A stretch of DNA of 64,000 nt from Fulvivirga marina (GTDB lineage: Bacteria; Bacteroidota; Bacteroidia; Cytophagales; Cyclobacteriaceae), in NCBI RefSeq assembly GCF_016775155.1, contig NZ_JAEUGD010000023.1, positions 297,314-361,313 on the forward strand, read 5' to 3'. The position numbers were made by a program, and so were the translations under genes. Of the stretch, positions 45,340 through 55,085 are shown piece by piece (the stretch's first letter is position 1; the number at the start of each line of letters is the position of its first letter). The notes beneath the pieces were generated by a model. The model worked only from the letters and a program-made list of their open reading frames with translations. It searched no databases and was not told the DNA's origin.

Positions 45340-46343
45340 TGAAAAAAATTGTAATTGGAACAGTCGTGGCACTCTTTGCATTCATAGGTTGCAAAAAGCA
45401 AAAAGAGACGATAAAGGAACCGGCTATGGCCGTTGAGCAGGTAAATGATACTGTTAAAAATCCAGTCGTTCTTTATATAGATACCATTGCTGCCCTGGGC
45501 GAAGGTGCTATATGGAACCAGAAATCAGCAGTCTACCATTGGCTTGATATTGAGAAAGGTGAAGTATTTACGTTTGACCCACAGCTGGATCAAATAAAGA
45601 TCATTGATGTGGGGCAAAGGGTCGGTACCATAGTTCCTTCATCCAAGGATGATATTGTACTGGTTGCCTTGCAAAACGGAATATATAAACTCAATCTGGA
45701 AACAGAGGAATTGCAACTGATGGAAAAAGCGCCCTTTGACCCTGAAGTAATCAGGTTCAATGATGGTAAGTGTGATCCTGCCGGCAGGTTCTGGGTTGGA
45801 TCCATGGCACTCAGCGAAGAGTCAAATGCGGCTGCGCTGTATAGTTTCGATGGGGACAGTTCCATTATACAAAAACTGGATAGCATTACCATTTCCAATG
45901 GCATTTGCTGGTCTGCTGATAAGAAGACCATGTACTACATAGATACACCTACGCAAGCGGTTAAAGCATTTGACTACAATAATGAGACAGGGGCAATTGA
46001 AAACGGAAGAATCATCATTAAGATTGAAGAAGAAAATGCCTTCCCTGACGGCATGACAATTGACAGCGAAGGTAAACTCTGGATAGCCCTTTGGGGCGGT
46101 TCTAGTGTAGTTCGTTATGATCCTGACAATGGACAGCTATTGACCAGGATACCAGTTCCTGCTAAAAATGTAACCTCGTGTGCTTTTGGCGGATCTAACC
46201 TTGACACTTTGTTGATCACCACTGCCAGCATTGGCATGAATGATAAGGAAAAATCGAAATATTCAAAGGCAGGTGCAGTTTTTGCGACTGTACCAGGCGT
46301 TAAAGGTGTAGGGGCTAATTTTTTTGAGATTAAGAAAGATTAA
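45339..46343 (+). CDS. SMP-30/gluconolactonase-like lipoprotein
   Basis: A 334-residue, six-blade propeller protein with a lipoprotein signal (ALFAFIGCKKQ). Family motifs include LGEGAIWNQKSAVYHWLDIEKGEVFTF, RFNDGKCDPAGRFWVGSM and ISNGICWSADKKTMYYIDT; the Glu, Asn and Asp residues in these blocks bind the divalent metal. It hydrolyses sugar lactones. Its ATG uses the last base of the GH3 stop (TAATG), so the two are translated together. This implies that the GH3 product, or an oxidised form of it, is its substrate (inference). Confidence 0.85.
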   Translation: MKKIVIGTVVALFAFIGCKKQKETIKEPAMAVEQVNDTVKNPVVLYIDTIAALGEGAIWNQKSAVYHWLDIEKGEVFTFDPQLDQIKIIDVGQRVGTIVPSSKDDIVLVALQNGIYKLNLETEELQLMEKAPFDPEVIRFNDGKCDPAGRFWVGSMALSEESNAAALYSFDGDSSIIQKLDSITISNGICWSADKKTMYYIDTPTQAVKAFDYNNETGAIENGRIIIKIEEENAFPDGMTIDSEGKLWIALWGGSSVVRYDPDNGQLLTRIPVPAKNVTSCAFGGSNLDTLLITTASIGMNDKEKSKYSKAGAVFATVPGVKGVGANFFEIKKD

Positions 46344-46360
46344 GTTCTACGTTTACCGGT

Positions 46361-46402
46361 AGTCGATAACGGGTATAACAACCAGTTATCGATTACTTTT
46401 TC
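46361..46402 (+). terminator. Terminator of the GH3 - SMP-30 operon
   Basis: AGTCGATAAC (46361-46370) pairs with GTTATCGATT (46385-46394) with one G-T pair, followed by ACTTTTT. Confidence 0.6.
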
Positions 46403-46577
46403 CCATTCCTCCAATTCTCAAGATAGCTCGATGAAGTAATCCCCACTAACAAAAATAACCCAAAAGCTCGCTAACCTAAAGTTTTCAGTATCCCAAACAT
46501 TACTCGCTAAGCCGGTAGGTAATATGAGAGATGGTAATAAAGTACTTATATTTACTTCAGATCGAAATTAAGGTCTT

Positions 46578-47483
46578 ATGCCAAAGGAGATAGAGGTCAA
46601 GTCGGTTCTGAACAAAACCAAAAAAAGGGACAGTTGGTTTCTTGACGACTATACCGTAAACCTATATAGCAGTTGTTCCTTCAACTGTCTTTACTGCTAT
46701 ATCCGTGGTAGCAAGTACGGCTCCAACCTCGAGCAAGGTCTGACTATAAAAACCAATGCCATTGAAGTTTTAGACCGGCAACTGTCCAATCGAGCAAAAA
46801 AGGGACAATATGGCTATGTTGTCCTTTCATCTGCTACTGACCCATACCTTCAGGTGGAAAAGAAATTTGAACTCACCCGTCAGGCCTTAAAAGTAATAGC
46901 CAAGCACCGGTTCCCGGTTCATATCATTACTAAATCAGACTTGGTAGAGCGTGACTTTGACCTGCTTCATGAAATAGACAAAAGCGCTTTGCTTCCCCAT
47001 GATTTGCAGTTGTCTCCAGGTCGAGGAGTCCTCTTATCATTTTCCTTTTCAACGCTGGACGCCCATGTTGCCAGTATATTTGAAAAAGGAGCTACCAAGC
47101 CTGCCAAACGACTAGAAGCACTCGAAAAAGCAATTCAAGAGGGTTTTCATGCAGGCGTGAGCCTAATGCCTCTGCTGCCATTCATTTCAGATACTACAGA
47201 AAATCTCAAGCTATTTTTCTCAACCTTTAAAGCTCTGAATGTAGGCTATGTCCTGCCAGCTACACTCACTTTGTTTGGCGATGGACCTGCTGATAGCAAA
47301 ACTTTAGTAATGGAAGCCATAAGGGAGCATTTCCCTGACTTAGAGAAAAGATATAAGCGCTTCTTTCAAAATAGCTACCAGATGCCGCCCTATTATCAAA
47401 AGGCATTTGCTAAAAAGATGAAAGAGCTCTGCCACGAATACGGAATACCCGGAGGCATTACCGGTCAGGGTAAACCTTATTGA
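46578..47483 (+). CDS. Radical SAM protein of the SplB-like/Rv2578c group
   Basis: A 301-residue protein with the 4Fe-4S motif CSFNCLYC (Cys33, Cys37, Cys40) following NLYSSC. The downstream block GYVVLSSATDPYLQVEKKFELTRQALK and FPVHIITKSDLVERD are typical of SPL-like radical SAM proteins, a group distinct from true spore photoproduct lyases. The chemistry is unknown. It is convergent with topoisomerase III, 24 bp apart. Confidence 0.82.
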   Translation: MPKEIEVKSVLNKTKKRDSWFLDDYTVNLYSSCSFNCLYCYIRGSKYGSNLEQGLTIKTNAIEVLDRQLSNRAKKGQYGYVVLSSATDPYLQVEKKFELTRQALKVIAKHRFPVHIITKSDLVERDFDLLHEIDKSALLPHDLQLSPGRGVLLSFSFSTLDAHVASIFEKGATKPAKRLEALEKAIQEGFHAGVSLMPLLPFISDTTENLKLFFSTFKALNVGYVLPATLTLFGDGPADSKTLVMEAIREHFPDLEKRYKRFFQNSYQMPPYYQKAFAKKMKELCHEYGIPGGITGQGKPY

Positions 47484-47507
47484 AGGGGCTTACGCCATTA
47501 TCGCAAC

Positions 47508-49826
47508 TTATGATGAGATGATTTGCAGTACCAACTCCTTGGTGAGTGGACGCCCATTGGCTTTTGATTTTATATCCGCAAAGGTGAACCTAAAATCACA
47601 CCCTGCCTTCCATTCGCTACAGCCATATGCTGTTTTCCCTTTTATCAGTCTACCCTTGCCACATTTAGGACATGTCGGCATGTCATTTTTGGTAGACTTC
47701 GGAGCTTTTGGCTTTGATTTGTTTTCAAATTCTAACTCGCCAGTATCACTAAGCTTTATTATTCCCTCTACTTTTTCTCCGTCAAGCACAAAGCCTTTAA
47801 GTTTGGTAGTGGCTTTTTTATCCACTAAGCGCTGCACTTGTTTGTCGGTAAGCTTTTTACCCATAAATTCGAAAGGTACCCGCATTTTACATCCGGCCTT
47901 CCACTCACTACAACCATAGCTGGATTTGCCTTTAAGCATATTGCCAGAGCCGCATTTTGGACACTTCATCTCCGAAGGCGCTTTCTTTTTTCGTTCCTTT
48001 TTATTGCTTTCACCTTTAGGGGGCGGTGCAATTACGGGTTTACCCGTTTCCTCACGTACTTCAGTGACCAGATCATCCACCATTTTCTTCATATTGGCTA
48101 TGAAGTGCCCTGCTCCAAACTCTCCATGCTCTATTTCCTTCAGCTTCTTTTCCCAGTACCCTGTTAGCTCTGCTGACTTAAGCAACTTATTCCGAATAGT
48201 GTTAATGAGCTGTATGCCCATTTCAGTAGGTATTACCTGCTTCTTTCTTCGTTGGGTATATTTTCTTTTAAAAAGCGTTTCTATGATACTGGCCCTGGTA
48301 GAAGGCCTGCCTATACCATTCGCTTTCATCAGGTCGCGCAGCTCCTCGTCATCCACTTGCTTTCCCGCGGTCTCCATTGCCCTAAGCAGCGATGCCTCCG
48401 TATAGTTTTTAGGAGGCTTGGTCATTTTCTCTACAAAAGAAGGTTCATGCGGCCCCTGCTCTCCTTTTTCGAACGATGGCAAGATTCCCTCATCATCGTC
48501 ATTATTATTTTCGTCATCGCCATCGGAGCTGTTTTTCTTATTCTCCTTAGGGAATAGTACGCGCCAACCTTCTTCCAGGATCTCCTTACCTCTGGCTATG
48601 AATTTGACACCTTCTACCTCAGCATTCACCTCCGTTTTAGCGACCTTACAGTCAGGGTAAAATACTGCTATAAAACGTCGGGTAATAATATCATAAACCT
48701 TTTGCTCATCAGGGCTAAGTGGTTTCTGCTCCCCGGTAGGGATGATCGCATGGTGATCAGTCACCTTATTGTCATTAAACACCTTTGTTGATTTCCTGAT
48801 CTTTTTACCTGCTATAGGTTCAGTGTAATTAGAGTAATCAGACAGTCCTTTAAGTATACCTGGTATTTTTGGGTACATATCATTGGGCAGGAATGTAGTA
48901 TCAACCCTTGGATATGTTACCACCTTTTTTTCGTAAAGGCCTTGTATCAATTTCAGGGTTACCTCTGCCGTAAAACCAAACTTATTGTTACAGTAAACCT
49001 GCAAACTAGTCAGGTCAAACAACTTGGGAGCATACTCTTTCCCTTCCTTTTTCTCAACTCCGGTGATTACCAGGTCTTTCCCTGTTACTTTGTTAAGAAG
49101 TTCTTCCCCCTCTTCTTTTGAGAAAAATTTACCCGTAGTATTGTTAAACTTGGTGTCTCTGTAAACAGTCTGAAGTTCCCAATAAGGCTGAGGTACAAAG
49201 TTCTCTATTTCATAATGCCGGTTAACCAACATGGCCAGGGTTGGAGTTTGCACCCTGCCTATGGATAATACCTGTTTATAGCCACCATATTTCAATGTAT
49301 AGAGCCGAGTGGCGTTCATACCCAGCAACCAGTCTCCTATTGCGCGTGAACTCCCTGCATAAAAGAGGTTGTCAAACTCCTGAGCCGGTTTGAGTTTGTC
49401 AAACCCTGCCTTGATGGACTCAGTAGTTAGTGATGAGATCCAGAGACGCTGAACCTCACCATCATATTTTGCTTCCTTGATTACCCAACGCTGTATCAAT
49501 TCCCCTTCCTGGCCGGCGTCACCACAGTTGATAACTAGATCAGCTTTTTGCAACAGGCTTTTAATTACATTAAATTGCTTTTTTACTCCGCCATCGTTCA
49601 TCAATTTGGTTTCAAAACGCTCCGGAAGCATGGGAAGCGTATTCAAATCCCACCGTTTCCAGTGGGGCTGGTAGTCTTCGGGACTATACAGGGTGCAAAA
49701 GTGACCAAATGTCCACGTAACCTGATAACCATTGCCTTCAAAGTATCCTTCTTTGCGAGCATTTGCCCCAATTACCTGAGCTATTTCCCTGGCTACACTT
49801 GGTTTCTCTGCAATACAGACTTTCAT
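47508..49826 (-). CDS. topB: DNA topoisomerase III (type IA)
   Basis: A 772-residue protein. The Toprim domain opens MKVCIAEKPSVAREIAQVIG and has acidic motif CGDAGQEGE. The active-site tyrosine is Tyr305 in KKVVTYPRVDTTFLP, and LSIGRVQTPTLAML precedes it. The C-terminus has two zinc-ribbon-like domains, each CPKCG...GxxxYGCSEWKAGC (~635-675 and ~725-760). It relaxes negative supercoils and decatenates DNA. The two C4 ribbons separated by a short beta domain are a common Bacteroidota variant. Confidence 0.93.
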   Translation of the reverse strand: MKVCIAEKPSVAREIAQVIGANARKEGYFEGNGYQVTWTFGHFCTLYSPEDYQPHWKRWDLNTLPMLPERFETKLMNDGGVKKQFNVIKSLLQKADLVINCGDAGQEGELIQRWVIKEAKYDGEVQRLWISSLTTESIKAGFDKLKPAQEFDNLFYAGSSRAIGDWLLGMNATRLYTLKYGGYKQVLSIGRVQTPTLAMLVNRHYEIENFVPQPYWELQTVYRDTKFNNTTGKFFSKEEGEELLNKVTGKDLVITGVEKKEGKEYAPKLFDLTSLQVYCNNKFGFTAEVTLKLIQGLYEKKVVTYPRVDTTFLPNDMYPKIPGILKGLSDYSNYTEPIAGKKIRKSTKVFNDNKVTDHHAIIPTGEQKPLSPDEQKVYDIITRRFIAVFYPDCKVAKTEVNAEVEGVKFIARGKEILEEGWRVLFPKENKKNSSDGDDENNNDDDEGILPSFEKGEQGPHEPSFVEKMTKPPKNYTEASLLRAMETAGKQVDDEELRDLMKANGIGRPSTRASIIETLFKRKYTQRRKKQVIPTEMGIQLINTIRNKLLKSAELTGYWEKKLKEIEHGEFGAGHFIANMKKMVDDLVTEVREETGKPVIAPPPKGESNKKERKKKAPSEMKCPKCGSGNMLKGKSSYGCSEWKAGCKMRVPFEFMGKKLTDKQVQRLVDKKATTKLKGFVLDGEKVEGIIKLSDTGELEFENKSKPKAPKSTKNDMPTCPKCGKGRLIKGKTAYGCSEWKAGCDFRFTFADIKSKANGRPLTKELVLQIISS

Positions 49827-50099
49827 GGATGTTTTTTCATTGATCTAAGCTTCACATGGACTAACAAAAGGTTCACTGTCAATGACTAGTTAGCATATGA
49901 ACCGGCGAAAATACAAAATCTATTTTATAGCTAAAGGATTTATGAAGTTACAGTTGGAGTTGCGTCCGGCATTTGCATAAAGAACATTTGACAACCTCTC
50001 CAGTACGAGCTTCCAGAATTCCAATCAAAAGTATTGTTTCAAATTACCTGAAAATAGTCTCTGTATAGTACTGTAAGATTATCATCACACCTTGCTACA

Positions 50100-50377
50100 A
50101 TATTGAGTCCCAAAAAACAGGGTTTCAAAAAAGTAAAACTGCAAACAAACTCAGCCAAACGGGTTTGCCCAATAATCTTAAATCAGGAATTGAAAATCTT
50201 TCGTGCTACTCTATGGACGATGTTAAAGTGCATTACAACTCTGATAAACCTGCCCAGATGAAAGCTCATGTCTACGCTCATGGTACAGGTATAGATGTAG
50301 CACCATACTTTGTTGACACTCTGATTTTTGTCCATTCATTTTGCTGTGCTATATTTAAAACTCAAAACCTCAAATAG
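50100..50377 (+). pseudogene. Decayed DUF4157 N-terminal fragment
   Basis: The frame reads KTANKLSQTGLPNNLKSG, then IENLSCYSMDDVKVHYNS and KPAQMKAHVYAHGTGIDVAP. This matches the DUF4157 start in the next gene nearly residue for residue (GLPDNLKSGVENLSGYAMDDVKVHYNS). Similarity stops at about 50305, before the HExxH helix, and the remaining codons to the stop are unrelated. No ATG precedes it. It is the remains of a second effector of the same type, lost by deletion, or a partial duplication. Confidence 0.7.
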
Positions 50378-50384
50378 TTGTGCT

Positions 50385-53300
50385 ATGAATGATAATTTAC
50401 TAAACAATGCCAATTCACCTATTGGCCGCTTACCTGATGATAAAAGTAGTCTTGACAACGATTTGGGGTCCAAAAGCAGTCTAAAAAAGTCAGAGTTGTC
50501 CAGCCCTTTACAGCGAAGGGTGAATAACACTGGTTTGCCAGATAATTTAAAATCTGGTGTAGAAAACCTTTCCGGGTACGCCATGGACGACGTTAAGGTT
50601 CACTATAACTCTGTCAAGCCTGCACAAATGAAGGCACATGCGTACGCGCAAGGCACTGATATACATGTAGCATCTGGGCAGGAGCAGCATTTGGCGCATG
50701 AGGCCTGGCATGTGGTGCAGCAAAAGCAAGGACGCGTTAAGCCTACACTGCAGATGAAAGGAAAAATAGGCGTAAATGATGAGCAGAGTTTGGAGCATGA
50801 GGCCGATATCATGGGGGCCAAAGCATTAACGGCCGGCAGCAACGCCTCTAACCCGCCTAATGCCAATAATGGTAATTCACCGAATACCTTACAACAGAAA
50901 GCCATAGCATCAAATGGAGGTGTGATACAAGGGAAAATGCAAGCTAATAATTTTCGGGAATTGGTTGCTGAACAGATGGCGCTACAAGATGCGGTTATGG
51001 AGGATCCGGAAAATTTTAAGCAACAATACACGACTGTGGGTTTTGAACATGAGTTTGGTGCCATGACTTCAGGGCCACTCAGAGGAGTTTCTCACTTAGA
51101 AATTGCCAAATCTCAGGAAAGGTTACCCTATACAGGCATTCCATTCATTTTAGAAACCGATGCCCAAAATGCCATAGAATTCATAAGTCCTCCATATCTG
51201 ATTGAAACACTTCCGGGCATCCCCGTTCCAGACCCTTTAGAAGTGAAAAAGGTAGATGATATGATACAGGATACTTTGGATAACCATATCGTTAACAAAC
51301 CTAACCTCAACGTACTTATCAATAAACTAGCAGATAACCCCGGGCTGCATTTCAATACTGGAAATATTGACAATGATGACTCTGGCAAAGTAGTAATAGG
51401 CAGAGAAAATATGAGCCCGAATACCAATCAGAACATTGGCGGACAGCCAATAGTTGGGGGTCAGTTTTGGAGCAACAATAATAACAATACACTTACACGA
51501 GACCAGTTACATGACATCGAAATAGCTCCTTTTGGGAACATAGATGAATCCATTAAAAGCTCCTCGACGCATGTGAATTTTGCCACGGATGCTTACATCA
51601 ATGATTTAATGGAGGAAACCTATGAAGATGAAGGGGATGATTATACACAATACTACATTAGGTTAGAGAATAGCTTCAGAACCATATTATACAACAAAAT
51701 ATTAGCGAAGAAGATAAAGGCAAAACAAAAGGAACAGGCTGATGCTGTCGCTAAAGTTGGGGTAGTAAGGAATAAGGCCAGGGCCATGGTTCGTGAGGTT
51801 AATAGCAAACTGAACCAGGTTGCCAGGCTGAGAGGAGATGAAAACCCGTTTTCCAGCAACCGGTGGATCGACTCCAGAAGAAGAACTTTTGGTACCGTAG
51901 CCGATAGAACCTTGAACAAATTTGATAATCTCTATGAAGAAGTATCAAGCCCGACGGCAAGGGGTTTCAGAGTACGCTCTGCGGCAATGTTATTGAATGA
52001 TTGGGTAGCAGAACTACACCAAAAGATCGTGCAAACCGGGGAGGATATTGGATATAAAAATGGGAACGAAGGCTGGTTACCTGAGCAGGTAAAAGGGCTA
52101 TATGGAGAGTGTGTTGGCTCAGTCAAAGAGGCTAAAGTGGCACTGGACAACTTCCCTGCCCTTGGGGAAGATGACAATAACACTCAAAATATGAAAATAT
52201 TTCTCAATACCTTAGCAAGAACATTGAGCGGCCAGTTAGGTATCACATCTCAAAAGCGACTGGTAGACGCACAAAAAGCTCGGTTTAAGAACTCAAACCG
52301 TCCCATGAATGAGGATGAGCTAGGCGTTGATCAAATGCTCTCCAGCAGGGTAAAAGATGTACATCAGGTTTGGATCAAAGATTCTATTATGAATATTGGC
52401 CTCGGACTTTTGTCACATACACAATGGGAGCAGGTAAGGGTAGGTCTAAATGATGGCCTTGATAATGTGGATCTACCTAATCTTACCATTAAAAACCATC
52501 GGGTTGAATTACCTGAAGCTGCATTTGCCGAATCGGTACGTAAGGCCGTGGCACAGGTGGTAAAACTGATCAAAAAAAATCAGTTGAACAAAGCTGGAAA
52601 TAAAATGAGTACCTATATGGGACTTGGAAGCAAGTCAAAGCCCAACTCTTTGGCTCCCACCAAGCGCCCCTCACTGTTCGAACACGACCCCAAACATATA
52701 GGAGCAAGACAAGATACCTATATACCCTCGCAGTATGTACAAATGCCCGATTTATGGGAAGACAAGCGCATGCATGTTGTAGAATCCCGAAAGCATACCG
52801 TAGAACGCCTGAGCCTATTGGAAGAATTAAGCAAAAACGGCGTTATCAAAAAGGATTACTTCGAATCAAACGGTGGGTTTGACTATGGACAATATGTAAA
52901 GGAAAATCTCAATGAAGGTGATATAGACCTTGGTAATGGCTACGTACTGACGGCGGCACAATCTGATGCCTTAACAAGAGATTTTTTGGGTAATGTCAAT
53001 ACCACCCCTGATGGAGATTGCCTTTTTAATTCATTAATTACAGTTGGAGCCTTTGATGGCAACGTGCAAGAATTTAGAGATCATATTGCGGATGCCGTAT
53101 CCAACGGGGGTGTAGATGTCACCCCTTTTGGACTTGATCAGGATGCTACTGAACTTGATATTCGTACACCTGGGTCTTATAATAACCTGGCAGGTGACGC
53201 AACGCCTTCCATCATTGCTAATGTACTGGATATCAATATTATAATATATAATGAAGATGGTCAAACCACAACGGTTGCTCCTGAAGGAGGCGGGCAAAGT

Positions 53301-53468
53301 GAGTTCAACTTAATTCGCTTCTTATCCCCAGGAGCGCATTATCATGCCACCGAAGATATACAAGAGTTTATGCATATTCAAAGCTTGGCGCAAGGTGAAC
53401 CACTTCCTCTCCCTGACGAAAGCAACTTTGAAAATATCACGTTTAGCGAAAGCGACTGGGATATATAA
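50385..53468 (+). CDS. DUF4157 / OTU-protease effector-like protein
   Basis: 1027 residues from the ATG at 50385, just after the decayed fragment. Residues ~45-150 form a DUF4157 domain (GLPDNLKSG.., HEAWHVVQQKQGRVKPT with HExxH at ~105-109, LEHEADIMG), the mark of cargo of extracellular contractile injection systems. Residues ~215-400 carry GFEHEFG, then AIEFISPP, LHFNTGN and STHVNF, a motif order resembling amidoligase (COOH-NH2 ligase) domains. A long helical region follows. The C-terminus has TTPDGDCLFNSL (Cys ~879) and GAHYHAT (His ~984-986), the Cys and His blocks of OTU deubiquitinases. There is no signal peptide. No injection-system genes are in the window, so it is an orphan. OTU call firm, amidoligase call tentative. 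Confidence 0.75.
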   Translation: MNDNLLNNANSPIGRLPDDKSSLDNDLGSKSSLKKSELSSPLQRRVNNTGLPDNLKSGVENLSGYAMDDVKVHYNSVKPAQMKAHAYAQGTDIHVASGQEQHLAHEAWHVVQQKQGRVKPTLQMKGKIGVNDEQSLEHEADIMGAKALTAGSNASNPPNANNGNSPNTLQQKAIASNGGVIQGKMQANNFRELVAEQMALQDAVMEDPENFKQQYTTVGFEHEFGAMTSGPLRGVSHLEIAKSQERLPYTGIPFILETDAQNAIEFISPPYLIETLPGIPVPDPLEVKKVDDMIQDTLDNHIVNKPNLNVLINKLADNPGLHFNTGNIDNDDSGKVVIGRENMSPNTNQNIGGQPIVGGQFWSNNNNNTLTRDQLHDIEIAPFGNIDESIKSSSTHVNFATDAYINDLMEETYEDEGDDYTQYYIRLENSFRTILYNKILAKKIKAKQKEQADAVAKVGVVRNKARAMVREVNSKLNQVARLRGDENPFSSNRWIDSRRRTFGTVADRTLNKFDNLYEEVSSPTARGFRVRSAAMLLNDWVAELHQKIVQTGEDIGYKNGNEGWLPEQVKGLYGECVGSVKEAKVALDNFPALGEDDNNTQNMKIFLNTLARTLSGQLGITSQKRLVDAQKARFKNSNRPMNEDELGVDQMLSSRVKDVHQVWIKDSIMNIGLGLLSHTQWEQVRVGLNDGLDNVDLPNLTIKNHRVELPEAAFAESVRKAVAQVVKLIKKNQLNKAGNKMSTYMGLGSKSKPNSLAPTKRPSLFEHDPKHIGARQDTYIPSQYVQMPDLWEDKRMHVVESRKHTVERLSLLEELSKNGVIKKDYFESNGGFDYGQYVKENLNEGDIDLGNGYVLTAAQSDALTRDFLGNVNTTPDGDCLFNSLITVGAFDGNVQEFRDHIADAVSNGGVDVTPFGLDQDATELDIRTPGSYNNLAGDATPSIIANVLDINIIIYNEDGQTTTVAPEGGGQSEFNLIRFLSPGAHYHATEDIQEFMHIQSLAQGEPLPLPDESNFENITFSESDWDI

Positions 53469-53541
53469 CCCAGTTGCATACCTCTGCTTATAGAGTGGGC
53501 TTTGCAGTTCGGTATTATCTAATCCTTGCTTGAATTGAATA

Positions 53542-53750
53542 AGATGCCGCAGGCAGAGGTGTAAATTGCAAGAGCTTACTGGTTTCTTTAAAGTATAGCT
53601 GATGACCCTCCCTTCAATACCATTAAGTTGAGGTTTTGGTTTATCTTATACGTCACCCTAACCCTTCTATTGAAGGAAACGGACTTATTAAGTCGTCTTA
53701 CTTAACATCTCCCTGGCCCTTTAAAGGTAGATTAATAGGCAGTACCGATA
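53542..53750. repeat. Intergenic repeat, copy 1
   Basis: 29 bases (53542-53570, starting AGATGCCGCAGG) are identical to 55086-55114. Further matches include a degenerate hairpin ATCTCCCT...AGGTAGAT near 53708-53733 that corresponds to the ATCCCCCT/AGGGGGAT hairpin of copy 2. This copy is about 90 bp longer in its middle. Confidence 0.65.
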
Positions 53751-53756
53751 GGGTTT

Positions 53757-54980
53757 CTAATTCTCCCCTGATGAGGTTGGTGCTTTTATGGTTACAGGAA
53801 AGATAACTTTCGACTTTACTGCTATTCCTCTCATTTTTGCTGGTGAGAAGCTAAAATCCAACTCATGCAATCTGGCACTGACAAACTTGTCGATATCTTT
53901 CTCAATACCTTTAACTATATTCTTTTCAAGTACTGAGCCATCTTTTCCTATGATATACTCAACATATATTCTCCCTTCTGTATCCTTAAATTTTCCATCT
54001 TGTTGTATTTTATCATCAATAAACTGATTGATTGAATCCATACTAATTAATAGTTCAGGCGGATCCTCAGTTATGATATAAACAACATCAGACGATAGCA
54101 ACTCATTCCTTTCTTCTTCTGTGAGTTCAGGTTCGTTAATTATTGGTTCATCACCCATCCAATTCGGCCATATACGATTATTTTTAATTCTTTCATATTC
54201 ATGTTGCAGCTTTGGGGTAAGCTTCATAATCAGGTCATTAAATGGCTTCATTAGCTCTGAATATCTCTTAGTACCAAGTTGCTCCAACACAAATGGATCT
54301 TTTAATGATTTGGTCGTGTATAAAAATCGGCTCCAAGTCTTGTTTATCTTTTGGGTTATCAAGTCCCATTTCTTGCTAGAGCGATCTACCTTAAACCTAG
54401 AATAGAGCTTAAAAAGCAACTTATAGTCTTCTATAGCTTTGTTTCTTTTCTCTATAAATAATTCTTCAATATCATCCTGGGGTGAATAATAAATACTTCG
54501 GTCTTTGTTATTTACAACATCAATGGGAGTACCATAATAATCATTGATGACTTTATAAGTTAGCTTAATTACATAGTTGATTTTCGGATCAAGCCCACTC
54601 AAAAAGTATTTGAAATTTAAACAACAATCACAAAGATAAACCTCAATCTCGTGAGATATGGTGCCATCATCTTCCGTATATTCTCTAAAATTGGGGCCAT
54701 AAACCAATTCAATAGTATCCCCCAAAACCCGAATATCAATATTTTCTGCATCCCCACAATTCCCATAAAACCCCACAAACATTTCAAGTTTGTCTCCATC
54801 AACTTTCTTATCAAATATGGTAATACCAACTGCATGACTTGAAGCACGTGATTCATTGAATTTGTAGTCTGCATCAAAGCCACTTAAACATTCATATTTT
54901 TCAAACTTATCCAGCTTAATCTGGCCAAATGAGTGAGCTGCCAAAGCAATAGATAAAATGAATATCAGGATTTTCGCCAT
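53757..54980 (-). CDS. Exported protein with TonB-type C-terminal domain
   Basis: A 407-residue protein with a signal peptide (ends near AAHSFGQ). An N-terminal beta domain with several cysteines (YECLSGF, YGNCGDAE, CDCCLNF) and a helical middle lead to a TonB_C-like domain: GRIYVEYIIGKDGSVLEKNI, ending AVKSKVIFPVTIKAP. Unlike true TonB it lacks an N-terminal membrane anchor and Pro-rich spacer, so it is not an energy transducer in the usual sense. Bacteroidota encode many such stand-alone TonB_C proteins of unknown role. Copies of one repeat flank it. Confidence 0.6.
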   Translation of the reverse strand: MAKILIFILSIALAAHSFGQIKLDKFEKYECLSGFDADYKFNESRASSHAVGITIFDKKVDGDKLEMFVGFYGNCGDAENIDIRVLGDTIELVYGPNFREYTEDDGTISHEIEVYLCDCCLNFKYFLSGLDPKINYVIKLTYKVINDYYGTPIDVVNNKDRSIYYSPQDDIEELFIEKRNKAIEDYKLLFKLYSRFKVDRSSKKWDLITQKINKTWSRFLYTTKSLKDPFVLEQLGTKRYSELMKPFNDLIMKLTPKLQHEYERIKNNRIWPNWMGDEPIINEPELTEEERNELLSSDVVYIITEDPPELLISMDSINQFIDDKIQQDGKFKDTEGRIYVEYIIGKDGSVLEKNIVKGIEKDIDKFVSARLHELDFSFSPAKMRGIAVKSKVIFPVTIKAPTSSGEN

Positions 54981-55085
54981 GTTACAAAGATAGTATTTAT
55001 AAAGTAGTCATATCAGGTGTTTACTTATAGAACTATTGGGTATACATTGACTTTGGAAAGTAATAATATACTTCTCCCTTGAGCG

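Noticed and set aside
50603..51064. 153-codon minus-strand frame rich in Cys opposite the DUF4157 domain
   Set aside because: Its cysteines come from antisense Ala/Thr/Gln codons of the real gene.
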